Shown here: positions 49,989 to 60,910 of the stretch, piece after piece | Position numbering within the stretch: position 1 is the stretch's first letter | How the letters are laid out: each line of letters starts with the position of its first letter | DNA from: Myxocyprinus asiaticus | Taxonomy: Eukaryota > Chordata > Actinopteri > Cypriniformes > Catostomidae | Direction: 5' to 3' | Assembly: GCF_019703515.2 (NCBI RefSeq) | Contig: NC_059372.1 | Location: forward strand, 23,422,931 to 23,486,930 | DNA length: 64,000 nucleotides | Notes under the pieces: generated by a model | What the model was told of the DNA's origin: nothing | The model's input: the letters and a program-made list of their open reading frames with translations, nothing else | Databases searched by the model: none | Program-made: the position numbers and the translations under genes

Positions 49989-52660
49989 TTAAATTGTGAT
50001 GCTTTCCAGATGAAAAGATCTAAAACAGACCTCTTGAAGATCTATATATGCTATCTGGGTTAATACCCCATGAAATTAAAAGTTTTATAGCTTTTAGACT
50101 GTGTCTGTAATCCTGGAGGCAATCTATATGCTATATGCAAGTTGACAAAAGTATCTTTTAGCAGATATATGCATTTAAAATGTACACTCTTTTCTTCTTG
50201 CAAAATGGACTAAAACTATTAATGACTTATCTCACATTAATGACTTATCTCACACTCAATGGTGTATAGATGAAATTATGTGAAGTCACACAACAAGCAA
50301 CCGCTCTTCCAGGTTCTTCAGAGCAGCAGCATTTAACGGTGGATATGAGTAGCATTGCAGTTTTAATCATCTTTAAAACATTATATAATGTAATGTTTGT
50401 TAATGTTAATAATAGTTATTATAAATAGATATTGATGGTTTAGAGTAAAGAAATATATCTAGGATATGTTGGATCATTGGATATATTGGTGATATAAAGT
50501 CATCTTTAGATCATATTTAACCTCCTATCTGTCACAGCGATTCCACTTTGGGAATTCAAAAAAAGGTGATCAGTAAAATATCATAAATTATGGAAAATCA
50601 TGAGTTTTTCCTGATCCAACTATCCTGATGGAAATGTAAGAAGCCCAAATCTCCAATAATCTGACAGAAACGGGGTGTTTCAACCCCATAAACAGCACTA
50701 CTGTTTTTAAGCATTTTCCTATATTTAAGCAAAGTTCCCATTAAAAACTGTTCCTTTCTGCTGTGTCAAAAGAATACGGAAGTGCTGAAGTCGAGCATTT
50801 GTTTGTAAACATTGACTTAAATCTTTGTCCAATAAAAAGCTCTTTAGAATGAGAATGCCCTCCCCTTATACTGCCTGCTTCTGACAAGAAGCAAATCATA
50901 GTTCATGGCTGTGACGTAAACTAAAGACTATTGGCTATTAAAAATAAATAAATCCTGTTTTAAAAGGAAATACATCAACACAAGAAAGTAAACTGAACTC
51001 GTCAACCGATTTCATGGGGTCTTTAAAAACTCACATCCTAGCTACTATTATTTTATTAATCAGCCTGACTGTGAGACAGATTACCATCTGTGCATTACCG
51101 TTACCAGTCTTTGAGTCATTTGCCAGGCTGTAAATCAATCGCTTTCTTATGTTTTACCACTTCCATTCAGCCTGCAAAGTCATAATGGTGGCTTTCAACT
51201 ACGCTGACTGGCATTTCGATAAAAGAGTACAGAATCTTAATGGGGGAAGCCAGCCTGACCGAAGCTCTCAAGCATCAAATATCATGAAAAAAAATCACTT
51301 TACAAATTAAGAAATTTCCATTCGTTTTTAGCAGTTCAGCTTGTGGCAGCACAGTAGTTTAGTTACAGCAAAGATTTTTCTGCTCAATAGTCAGTGGCCT
51401 TTCCTGATCAGCCCGAGGCCTCAAAAGCTTTTTAAATTTGATCCTGCGTGTACATAAAGACTAAGGCGCAAATAAATAGCAACCCATTGCATAAATAAAT
51501 GGGCTGGTTGGTTATAAGAATGAAACTCTGTTCCAGTTGAACAAACAAATGATATGACAAGGCCTGGGTCGTCAGCCAACCAGCTACACCCATTCAATCC
51601 TCCATCAACAGCATCACTATAGAAACCACGGTGCCCACGGAAACATGTGCTGGTATCTGTCATACACTTCGGTCTGAGTGGGAAGATTGGATGGAGCTAT
51701 GAGAGACGTTTAAAGGAGTGTGATAAATAGCAGTCTGTCTTACAGTTTACATACATGCAATTACACAACAAAATGGCACCTCTTCTCCAGGATAATCGTG
51801 GCCCAAAATAAGTGTTGCTGTGGATACGCAATTCAGTTTAAAATCAACAGAATCAAATAACAATCAAATAAAATGTTCAGCAATGGGATGTTCTGGTAAA
51901 TAAAGCGATTACTAGACGCTGTTTTCCAACAATGCCGCTTCGGTTCCCCAAGTAGTACTCATGTTACTTCAAATAACAGACAACAGGTGAAAGAGCATGA
52001 GAAGTGCATGAAGTGATGGGCTCAGTATTACCACCAGCAGCCATGTGGCTGCCCACAAAATGGCTGTTGGGTTTCAGATGTATAAATCCTGTAGACATAC
52101 AAAGCAAATACTGTGGTCTGAAACCCTAGGACACTAATGAATTGTTTAAAACGTGCAAAAGAGGTGTAACTGTTGACATTAGTCATTTGTAGTTTGGTGA
52201 GTGCAGAAGATTTGGTTTCTACTGTTTGTTCCTTCAAAACAGTAACAAGCTTAGACACTTCAACTTTACTGATGAGAAAAAGTTGTATTATGAAATACGT
52301 TAGTTGATTCATTTCAGATAATGATGCTTTACTCAAGAGATACTGATTTATTTATTTTTTTCCAGATCTATTCAGTTATTCAAAAATACATTAAAAATGC
52401 AATTTACACAAAACAATTACTTGAATACACCTCTGCTACGATTATTTTTTAATTTCTGAGTTCAGATGGTGTAACTGTAAGGAGACAGTAAAAAATTAAA
52501 ATCTCATTAAAAAACAGAAATGGTTTGGAATAGTTAAATAGTTTGAAATAATAGAAAATAGATTGGAATAATATTATTATTATTATTCTTAAAAACTAGT
52601 CCTTGGGTCATTTTTGACCCACGTATATATATTCCAGGGTTAAACAAAATGTAAAGGATT
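49989..52660. other. KLHL17 long intron, no supported gene
   Basis: About 50520-51020 holds a diffuse repeat-like segment ending TTTCATGGGGTCTTTAAA. About 52590-52640 is a TTAA-CCCT end with GGGTCATTTTTGACCC stem, like the ends at 32396. No complete element could be outlined. Confidence 0.4.
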
Positions 52661-52663
52661 AAA

Positions 52664-53127
52664 GGGGGGGGGGGGGGGGGGGGGGGGATTTTTCACCTTT
52701 TTCTCCCAATTTGGAATGCCCAATTCCCAATGCGCTCTAAGTCCTCGTGGTCGCATAGTGATTCGCCTCAGTCCGGGTGGCGGAGGACGAATCCTAGTTG
52801 CGTCCGCGTCTGAGACGGTCAACCCGCGCATCTTATCACGTGGCTTGTTGAGCGCGTTGCCACGGAGACATAGCGCGTGCAGAGGCTTCACGCCATCCAC
52901 CGCGGCAACCACGCTCAATTCACCATGCGCCCCACCGAGAACAAACCACATTATAGCGACCACGAGGAGGTTACCCCATGTGACTCTACCCTCCCTAGCA
53001 ACCGGGCCAATTTGGTTGCTTAGGAGACCTGGCTGGAGTCACTCAGCACGCCCTGGGATTCAAACTAGTGAACTAGCGAACTCCAGGGGTGGTAGCCAGC
53101 GTATTTTACCACTGAGCTACCCAGGCC
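52664..53127 (-). mobile_element. tRNA-derived SINE, copy B (minus), with 24-base G run
   Basis: The minus strand begins GCCTGGGTAGCTCAGTGG, has a weak box B (GTTTGAATCCCAGGG) and the family body. Its 3' end (GGGAATTGGGCATTCCAAA) runs into a tract of 24 C (24 G on plus, 52664-52687). Target duplication unclear. Confidence 0.82.
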
Positions 53128-54052
53128 CCAGGATTTCTCATTTTTATCATATTTAAGGCATCTTTACACAGCCGAGTTAATCATTCTTGGTGCCTGTTCA
53201 AAATTCTGTGTAATGATGCAATGGTGCATAAAAGCCAGACAAAATTTTGCCTGCTCTGACCCACCTCAGCCCTTAGTATCAAAGGCTGATGCTGCTTTGG
53301 TTCTGTGTAAATGAAATGCAGCATCAGAACAGCCTTAAACTTTTGTTGTCGTGATAGAGCATATACTGTATTTCATAATTTAGTTTCATGGTTTTTAAAT
53401 GTGCCTAATTTTGTTTTAAAGGTCTCATACAATAGATTTACATGCATCCAAGGTCAAAAAACACTTTAATTTGCTCATAATTTAAATTGCAGCATTACCT
53501 TTTTTCCCAGTGTCAAAAACGATTTGTTCAATGATCCGTTCTAAAAGATTCATTCTAAACTCCTCCTTTCAGAGAGCCTACTCTGCTCTGATTGGTCAGA
53601 TGTCCCAGTCTGTTGTGATTGGTCTACCGCATAGTGTAGTGTTTGAGGCTGGGTCAAAGCTGTTCGCGAGCAGCCAATGAAGACCAGAGGCGGGTTTTTT
53701 GTTACCAAATTACATAGGTTAGTACAGGAAGTACATCTGGAATTACTAACGACTCGTTTCAGGTGTTCAGAATCGGTTCTTTCTTTTGGGAGTCAATAAC
53801 TCCATTTGTCATGCACTTTGATTTTTGAAACTTTGCAGATTTTTTACATTCGCAAACAGCTATATAACACACTATGTGAAAGGTAATATTTGAAAAACCA
53901 TAATAGGTGCTGTTTAACAATATAACTTTATAGTTTCATTCATTTCATATTTCTATGTTTAGAATTTTATATTTAAAACATTAATCTCATAACATTATTT
54001 ATGCATTTGTAATTGCTGTGTAAATGCATTTATGCGTGCTCTGAGCAATATT
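53128..54052. other. intronic DNA between two repeats
   Basis: About 53470-53700 (AACTCCTCCTTTCAGAGAGC, CTGCTCTGATTGGTCAGATG) resembles interspersed repeat text seen in fish genomes, but termini were not defined. Confidence 0.4.
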
Positions 54053-54355
54053 TAAAGGAATATTCCAGGTTCAATACAAGTTCAATCGACACCATTTGTG
54101 GCATAATGTTGAATACCACAAAAATGTATTTTGACTTGCCCATTGAGGCTTTTACAATAGAAGTGAATGGAGCCAATCCGTAAACATTAAAATACTGACT
54201 ATTTCAGAAGTATAGTCACAAGACATAAACAATTTGTGTGTTAAAATGATTTTAGTGTGATAAAAATAATCGCTAAATAACCTTTTCTGTGTAAAGTTAT
54301 AGCCAATTTTACAACTTCGTTTCCATGACGATGTTATGTCAACAAACCCAAAACG

Positions 54356-54755
54356 GGGGGCCTGGGTAGCTCAGTGGTAAAGACGCTGGCTACCACCCCT
54401 GGAGTTTGCTAATTCAAATCCCAGGGCGTGCTGAGTGACTTCAGCCAGGTCTCCTAAGCAACCAAACTGGCCCGGTTGCTAGGGAGGGTAGAGTCACATG
54501 GGGTAACCTCCTCGTGGTCGCTATAATGTGGTTCGTTCTCGGTGGGGTGCATGGTGAGTTGAGCGCGGATGCCGCGGTGGGTGGTGTGAAGCCTCCACAC
54601 GCGCTGTGTCTCCATGGCAACGCGCTCAACAAGCCACGTGATAAGATGCATGGGTTGATGTTCTCAGACGCAGAGGCAACTGGGATTCATCCTCCACCAC
54701 CCAGATTGAGGCAAATCACTACACGACCACGAGGACTTAAAAAACAAAAAAACAA
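54356..54755 (+). mobile_element. tRNA-derived SINE, copy C
   Basis: The first ~72 nt read GCCTGGGTAGCTCAGTGGTA to CAAATCCCAGGGC, so a tRNA acceptor stem GCCTGGG/CCCAGGG can still pair. The body matches copies A and B, with an A-rich tail. Target duplication not clear. Confidence 0.85.
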
Positions 54756-55025
54756 AACAAAATGACCGTAAAAAAATGACGATTTAAACAAGTTTACAGC
54801 TGAAGTATTGAGTTTTAACAGATGAATTAATTTAAGAGCTTTTATAAAATTATAACTTTCACATTTCTGCTTTTAAACCCTTCAAAAATTGGCCCCATTC
54901 ACTTCCATTGTAAGTGCCTCACTGTAACCTCCATTTTTGCTTTTTTAAAGAAAAGGAGGGACGAGAAGAAATTATTGTTTTTTGGTAATCAACATTGTCA
55001 CAAATGCTGTCGATTGTTGAGCTTG

Positions 55026-55270
55026 TGTAACGAGTAGTTGCTGAGATGAGATGGGAGACGCTGGATCTAACTGCAGGCTTTTAATGAAGATGATGAAATT
55101 GAAACAATTAAACGTGAACTCAAATCGCAACAAACAAGAACTGACAAAGAGGGAACAAATCTAGAGGGTATTTATACAAGCAGGAATAAATGAGGGAATG
55201 GAGAACAGGTGAGGATGATGGGGAACAGATGGCTGTGGGGAGGGCAGTGAACTGTGGGAAATGTAGTTCA
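55026..55270 (-). repeat. 3' LTR of the gag-only element
   Basis: Same ends and body as the upper LTR. Minus-strand text CTTCATTAAAAGCCTGCAG gives a possible ATTAAA polyadenylation signal. Confidence 0.85.
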
Positions 55271-55962
55271 GGAGGTGAAGATAGTGGTGGAGCGGGCTGA
55301 ACCGTAGGAGGTGGAGTTTCAGGGGGTGAGGGCGGAGCCATGGAAGATTTGAGGCCGGAGCTGAGAGAGGCTCGACGAAGGCAGACGGAGCCGGGAGAGG
55401 CTCGAGGGGCGGAGCCATGGAAGTCAGAGCCAGGAGAGGCCCAAGGGGTGGAGCCGTGGAAGACTCTGAGGGCGGAGCCGTTAGCGACTGGGAACTGACC
55501 TCCATGGTCGAGAGCACTGGCAGCCACTGGGGAACGACCTCCGTGGTCATGAGCACTGGCAGCCACGTGAACGCTGGCTCTGGGATGGACGAGGCTGGCA
55601 ACGCTGGCTCTGGGATGGCCGTGGCAGGCGCAGGTGCTGGCTCGTTGGCCGTGGCAGGCGTGGGCTTGGAGCAAGGAGCCGTGGATGCAGGTTTTGGCCC
55701 AGGGTTCCCGCCATAATCCACTGTGTAAGGGGAACCGCAAAGTTCCAGAGCCTTCTCCACATATTCACAGAGTGTCCAGCGAGGATCAGCCGGAGGCACC
55801 AGTTCCTTCAGTGCACTATTCAGACTGGTCCAGAAGAAAACCACCAGAGAGTGGTCAGGATAGTGCACTAAATTCACTAGTTCTAAAAAAATCATGGAAA
55901 TGATCCTCCATTGGACAGTCCCCTTGTCTGAGGAGGAGAATTTGGACAGCCGCTAGATCCAT
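55270..55962 (-). pseudogene. gag-like frame of the LTR element, frame-shifted
   Basis: It starts MDLAAVQILLLRQGDCPMED, then HFHDF runs into a T-tract where one extra base shifts the frame. The rest continues as FLELVNLVHYPDHSLVVFFW and PRWTLCEYVEKALELCGSPY, gypsy-type gag text. The C-terminal half is Pro/Ala/Ser-rich low-complexity with repeated PAPATA, EPALPAS-like units. No zinc knuckle. Frame otherwise open to about 55161. Confidence 0.7.
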
Positions 55963-55978
55963 ATTTGGTCAGTACTTC

Positions 55979-56225
55979 TGTAACGAGTAGTTGCTGAGAT
56001 GAGATGGGAGACGCTGGATCTAATTGCAGTCTTTTAATGAAGATGAAAGTGAAGTGAAACAAACAAACGTGAACTCAAATAGCAACAAACAAGAACTGAC
56101 AAAGAGGGAACAAATCTAGAGGGTAGTAATACAAATAGGAATAAATGAGGGAATGGAGAACAGGTGAGGATGATGGGGAACAGATGGCTGTGATGAGGGC
56201 AGTGCACTGTGGGAAATGTAGTTCA
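55979..56225 (-). repeat. 5' LTR of the gag-only element
   Basis: On the minus strand it starts TGAACTACATTTCCCACAGT and ends CAACTACTCGTTACA. It differs from the 3' LTR at few positions, mostly small indels, suggesting fairly recent insertion. Confidence 0.85.
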
Positions 56226-56226
56226 T

Positions 56227-56650
56227 GGAAAACAGAATCAGAATCAGATTTATTGCCAAGTATGCTTACACATACAATTTAACTGTTCATGAGATGGATA
56301 GCCTGAGGGAAAAAACTGTTACTGTGTGACGGTTATGGTGCTCAGAGCTCTGAAGCGTCGGCCAGAAGGCAACAGTTCAAAAAGGTAGTGGGCAGGGTGA
56401 GTGGGGTCCAGAGTGATTTTTCCAGCCTTTTTCCTCACTCTGGAAGTGTATAGTTCTTGAAGGGGGGGTAGGGGGCAACCAATAATCCTCTCAGCAGTCC
56501 GAACTGTCCTTTGTAGTCTTCTGATGTCTGATTTCGTAGCTGAACCAAACCAGACAGTTATTGAAGTGCAGAGGCCAGACTCAATGACTGCTGAGTAAAA
56601 CTGTATCAGCAGCACCTGTGGCAGGTTGAATTTCCTCAGCTGGCGAATTT
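56227..56650 (-). mobile_element. LINE 3' end fragment (minus)
   Basis: It codes IRQLRKFNLPQ, LIQFYSAVIESGLCTSITVW, IRRLQRTVRTAERIIGCPLP and HYLFELLPSGRRFRAL, the C-terminal end of a fish L2/Jockey-like RT protein. It ends in AATAAATCTGATTCTGATTC, the short-tandem 3' tail typical of this LINE group. Confidence 0.88.
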
Positions 56651-57130
56651 TTTATCATGATGGAGCTGCGGATGGCTGCCTCGGTGTGGAGCTCCTCAGT
56701 TCTTTTGTTGTTTTTGTTTGTTTGGTAATCTTTTTCCAGTCAGTTTTAACAGAGACGAACTGCTGAACATTCGACAGCATGTATCAGACAATCTTTTCCC
56801 GGTTTTCGAATATTCAGACGTTTTGCTAGACATTTTAGTTGGAGGTGCAGCTCTGCTGTTCAAGAGACGCAGGCGAGGGAGACGAGCCGGTGTGCTGGTC
56901 AAACTCCGTCGGCATGGATTTAAACAGTGCTGCCGAGTATTCACTTAGCGAATCTTCGCTCTCTTCCTAACAAGACGGACGAACTACATCTCCTCACCCG
57001 CACAAACAAGGACTTTTCAAACCTGGCTGAGTGAAGCCATTCCGCAGATTTAACGGGGAAAACGAGAGACGGTGGAACATGCTTTTATATCAATGAAAGT
57101 TGGTGTACAGATCTAACAACGTTAAAGAGG

Positions 57131-57800
57131 ATGTGCTGTCCTAATTTGGAAGTGCTCTTTATTAACTGTAAGCCTTTCTACTTGCCGCGGGAGTTTTCCT
57201 CGTTTATTCTGGTGAGTGTGTATATCGCACCAAACGCGTGTTTGAACACAGCGCTGCAACAGCTGGCTGATCAAATCACAGACACAGAACAACAATACCT
57301 GGACTCAGTTATTATTATTCTTGGGAATTTTAACAAAGCAAACTTCACACATGAACTGCCCAAATAAAAACAGCACATTACATGCCCAACCAGAGACAGA
57401 AATATACTGGATCACTGCTACACAACAATAAAGGATGCATACTGTTCTGTTCCTAGAGCAGCTTTGGGACTCTCTGATCACTGTCTGGTTCATCTTCTTC
57501 CAACCTACAGACAGAAATTAAAATCTGCTAAGCCTGTATTAAGGACTGTAAAGAGATGGACCAACGAAGCAGAGCTGGAACTACAAGCCTGCTTTGACTG
57601 CACTGATTGGAGTGTTTTTGAGGCTGCAGCCACAGACCTTGACAAGCTCACAGATACTGTTACATCATATATCAGTTTCTGTGAGGATATGTGCATTCCT
57701 ACTAGGACTTATTTAAAGTTCAACAATGACAAACAAGTGGTTTACAGCAGAGCTCAGGCAGCTTCATCAGGCCAAAGAGGATGCTTACAGGGGTGGGGAT
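57131..57800 (+). pseudogene. LINE endonuclease (APE type) C-terminal part
   Basis: CPNLEVLFINCKPFYLPREF, LGNFNKANFTHELPK then TAA, followed by SVPRAALGLSDHCLVHLLP and [20 protein letters not shown]. Stops and frame breaks make it inactive. The N-terminal catalytic residues are missing or unreadable. Confidence 0.78.
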
Positions 57801-58135
57801 AAAGTCTTGTACAATCAGGCCAGGAACACACTGAACAGGGAAATCAGAGTGGCTAAAAGATGATACTCTGAGAAGCTGAAAAACAAGTTTTCAGCTAACG
57901 ACCCTGCATCAGTGTGGAGTGGCATGAAACAACTCACAAATTACAGGACTCCTACCCCCAACCCTGTAGGGAACCAACAACTGGCTAATGACCTGAATGT
58001 GTTCTACTGCAGATTTGAAAGGCCCAATCTCACACCCCACACCCACTCTGACCTTCACTTCACACAAACACCAACACCTCCTGCAACCCCCCTCCTCCTA
58101 CTCAACCTGCACTTAAGATCTGTGAAGATGATGTG

Positions 58136-59120
58136 AGCCGTGCCTTTCGGAAACAAAAGACGAGGAAGGCTTCAGGCCCAGATGGCTCACCAGCATGTCT
58201 TCGATCCTGTGCTAACCAGCTGGCCCCCATCTTCACACAGATCTTCAATAGATCACTGGAGCAGTGTGAAGTCCCATGCTGCTTCAAATGCTCAATCATT
58301 ATTCCTGTCCCAAAGAAACCAAAAATCACAGGACTTAATGACTACAGACCTGTCGCCCTGGCGTCTGTGGTCATGAAATCATTTGAGAGACCGGTGTTGG
58401 CCCACCTGAAGAACATCACTGGACCCTGTCTAGATCCCCTTCAATTTGCTTATCGAGCAAACAGGTCTGTGGACGATGCAGTCAACATAGGACTGCATCA
58501 AATCCTGCAACATCTGGACAGACCAGGGACATATGCAAGGATCCTTTTTGTGGACTTCCGTTCAGCTTTCAACACCATCATCCCAGCTATACTCCAGAAT
58601 AAATTACACCAACTCTCTGTTCCCATGTCTATCTGTCAGTGGATTACCAGCTTTCTGACGGACAGGCAGCAACTTGTGAGACAGGGGAAACTCACTTCCA
58701 GCACCTGTACAATCAGCACTGGTGCCCCCCAGGGATGTGTGCTCTCCCCACTACTCTTCTCCCTCTACACCAATGACTGCATCACCAAGGATCCCTCTGT
58801 CAAGCTCCTGAAGTTTGCAGACGACACCACTGTCATCGGCCTCATCCGAGATGATGATGAGTCTGCATACAGAAGGGAGGTTGAACAGCTGGCTGTCTGG
58901 TGCAGTCAAAACAACCTTGAGCTGAACATGCTCAAAATGGTGGAGATCATTGTGGACTTTAGGAGAAACACCCCAACACTGACCCCCCTCACCATTCTAA
59001 ACAGCACTGTGGCAGCAGTGGAGTCATTGAGGTTCCTGGGCACTACCATCTCACAGGACCTGAAGTGGGAGACCCACATTGACTCCATTGTGAAAAAGGC
59101 CCAGCAGAGGTTGTTTTTCA
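58136..59120 (+). pseudogene. LINE reverse transcriptase, long open but truncated
   Basis: About 325 uninterrupted codons. Motifs in order: KASGPDGSPACLRSCANQLA, IIPVPKKPKITGLNDYRPVA, LQFAYRANRSVDDAV, ILFVDFRSAFNTIIP (first Asp), ISTGAPQGCVLSPLLFSLYT and LLKFADDTTVIGLI (the catalytic FADD). The C-terminal end is elsewhere, in reverse. A domesticated role is not suggested; a clade assignment (L2 versus Jockey/Rex) would need a tree. Confidence 0.9.
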
Positions 59121-59195
59121 GCTTCTCATAGCATCTTCTTTTAGCCACTCTGATTTCCCTCTTCAGTGTGTTCCTGGCCTGATTGTACAAGACTT
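59113..59195 (-). mobile_element. second, short LINE fragment (minus)
   Basis: The minus strand codes LYNQARNTLKREIRVAKRRC and YEKLKNN. It duplicates the region at about 57802-57878 of the plus-oriented body. The junction at 59113-59120 shares GTTTTT with both sources. Confidence 0.85.
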
Positions 59196-59308
59196 CAAGC
59201 AGAGGGCAGAAGACAAAAATTATATCAAAATAAGAGTCCGTGGAAACATAACGGAGAAATACTGTGACAGCTTGACTTGTATTGAACCTGGAATATTCCT
59301 TTAAGTAG

Positions 59309-60829
59309 TCTGTATAAATACACCTAAATTCCACTTCAGATGCAGCTTCTGTGCCACCTTTGCAGTGAAAAGATGGCTTTAGACAAACGTATTAGTCAAT
59401 GACCCGACTGTATTTACTGTATGAGTCAAGAAACCACAACACTTCTCACAAAAAATAACTATTGTAAGCATAGTTTCCCCCAAAATATCATAATTACTAC
59501 AGTTATTGTTACTATAATAAAACTGTGGTAACATGATAGTTACCAATGCAATAAAATAAATGCATTGAACAAAATAATAGAAGCTTCTTACACTATGTGA
59601 AGGATATCCTATATTAATTTATTTTAAAAGAAGTCAAAATAACTTTAGTAATTATAGTAAGCTATTTTGACAGAAATTATGGTACATTTTGTACAGTGTG
59701 TACTGGATCAATTGATCATATGGTGCCCATATTTTCCTCAAAAACTGGACATAATCCAGTGTTAAGTGTACAGCTAATGACGATCCCTACAGACAACACC
59801 AGCAGCATTAAATCTGACTCAGCACACAGTGTGCCATCCAGAGCATCTCGTACTCTTCCCCACATACCCACCCTTTCTATTTTGCATACAAGTCACCCAC
59901 GACAGTCCCATAACCACCACTACCTGCACTTATGGATGCTTTCCCTTTTAGTCGCGTTACTCTGCTCTATTTCTTTAAAGGGTGTCTTTGATTTGTTCCT
60001 GGAGTCCAGCTGAACATCGCAGTCCATACAAAGAAATGCATAAAGCCTCAGTTTGTGGGTTTTGTATGTTGTTGACGTAATTGAAAGCCGCATGAGCGAT
60101 GGAAGCTGACGTCACTTCTTAAGGTCGCTCCGGGTGTTTATTCTCGTAATTATTTTTCTCTTAAGCGATGCGTTGTTGAAATTGTTTATATCACCACTGA
60201 ACTGAACATGGCATCATCGAGCATTTCGGTATGACTGACATTATACTGTTTAAAAGCGACATCACAATTCTCAAATCACATCACCTTAACAACCTCTCCT
60301 TGTACATATCCAGGAAATTTGTCTGCTGTTCAAGCACACAATAACAACGGTAAAAAATAAAATAAAAATGCATTAAAAAGTCACCGGTTGCCTCATCTAA
60401 AACCACAATTGAAACCCCTTAGTGTTTCATTTCGTCCCATATTTCCAATATAACTGTCTTTGTACTGGGCTGGTTTTATGATGCAGACATAAAGAAACCA
60501 GCTGCACTAACAGCTCTCACATGAAGAACATTCAGCCATCACAACACATTAAACTACAACGTCAAATACCTGGGAAATGCTCGATGATCTTCTTACACAC
60601 GCTTGAAGACTCGTGAATTGATAAATTGATGTCTGTCTGAACAAAGACCAGAACAGTGCGATAAACACTGCAGCTTTGAGGCAGCTGTGAACATCTGTTA
60701 GCAAATCGTATATATTTATGAGGCCAAACGATAAACAGGTAAATAAATGAATGTCGCTTTCAATATTAGCTGATTGAATTGGTACCGATTTTGCTATTTG
60801 GTCCGGATGAGATCAGAAAACGAACTCAC
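59309..60829. other. intron or promoter-proximal DNA with paired splice-like signals
   Basis: No gene supported. ATCATCGAGCATTTC occurs on the plus strand at about 60215-60229 and on the minus strand at about 60591-60577; each copy is followed by a donor-like (G)GTAT. The plus copy follows ATG in MASSSIS; the minus copy ends a short open stretch reading TDINLSIHESSSVCKKIIEH. Neither could be joined to a known protein. Confidence 0.35.
60107..60114. promoter_or_regulatory. palindromic CRE (TGACGTCA)
   Basis: A perfect 8-bp CREB/ATF site lies about 95 bp before an ATG in good context (60209, MASSSIS followed by TCG|GTATGA). It may belong to a minus-strand KLHL17 control region or an unannotated plus-strand start. 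Function is inferred. Confidence 0.3.
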
Positions 60830-60910
60830 CGGCCTCCGTCTGTGTCTGATTGACAAGACTCGTTTCTTTCTGTGTAGAGCTCTCTCCAGTTTTATCAACG
60901 TCTGGTTATT
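60830..60910 (-). other. klhl17: candidate non-coding first exon of KLHL17 (donor end)
   Basis: On the minus strand GGCCG|GTGAGTTCG is a strong splice donor after 60830. The DNA just upstream has several CpGs and lies between the KLHL17 coding exons and NOC2L, as expected for head-to-head genes. Splicing to the 46708 acceptor would give a 5' UTR before the ATG at 46660. The upper limit is arbitrary. It could also be a chance donor. Confidence 0.35.

Larger units (their letters stand above)
55026..56225 (-). mobile_element. gag-only LTR retrotransposon
   Basis: Two direct repeats of 245-247 bp with TG...CA ends (55026-55270 and 55979-56225) enclose about 708 bp. Sense is minus: the 5' LTR is the upper copy, followed after a short leader by a gag-like frame from 55962. 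There is no protease, RT or integrase, so it must depend on an autonomous relative. Lower flank GCTTG; the matching upper flank is at 59270, beyond the LINE. Confidence 0.82.
56655..59120 (+). mobile_element. LINE 5' body, inverted relative to its 3' end
   Basis: It holds 5' sequence from about 56655, an endonuclease end ([34 protein letters not shown] with the Ser-Asp-His motif) and the RT at 58136-59120. The RT stops after SIVKKAQQRLFF, precisely where the minus-strand fragment at 56650 continues with RQLRKFNLPQ. Confidence 0.9.
54053..59308. repeat. short interspersed repeat split by a 4.2-kb composite insertion
   Basis: The left end AAAGGAATATTCCAGGTTCA (54053) and the right end TGAACCTGGAATATTCCTTT (to about 59303) are inverted copies. 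The left part stops at GATTGTTGAGCTTG (55025) and resumes as GCTTGACTTGTATTGAACC at 59270. GCTTG on both sides is a 5-bp target duplication for everything between (55026-59269). Copy C of the SINE also lies inside the left part. Confidence 0.75.

Noticed and set aside
52640..53156. 107- and 146-codon frames around 53 kb, and similar ones at 54.5 kb
   Set aside because: They are translations of the GC-rich tRNA-derived SINE copies on both strands, not genes.
58102..58329. Minus-strand frame overlapping the LINE RT
   Set aside because: Shadow of the RT coding strand.
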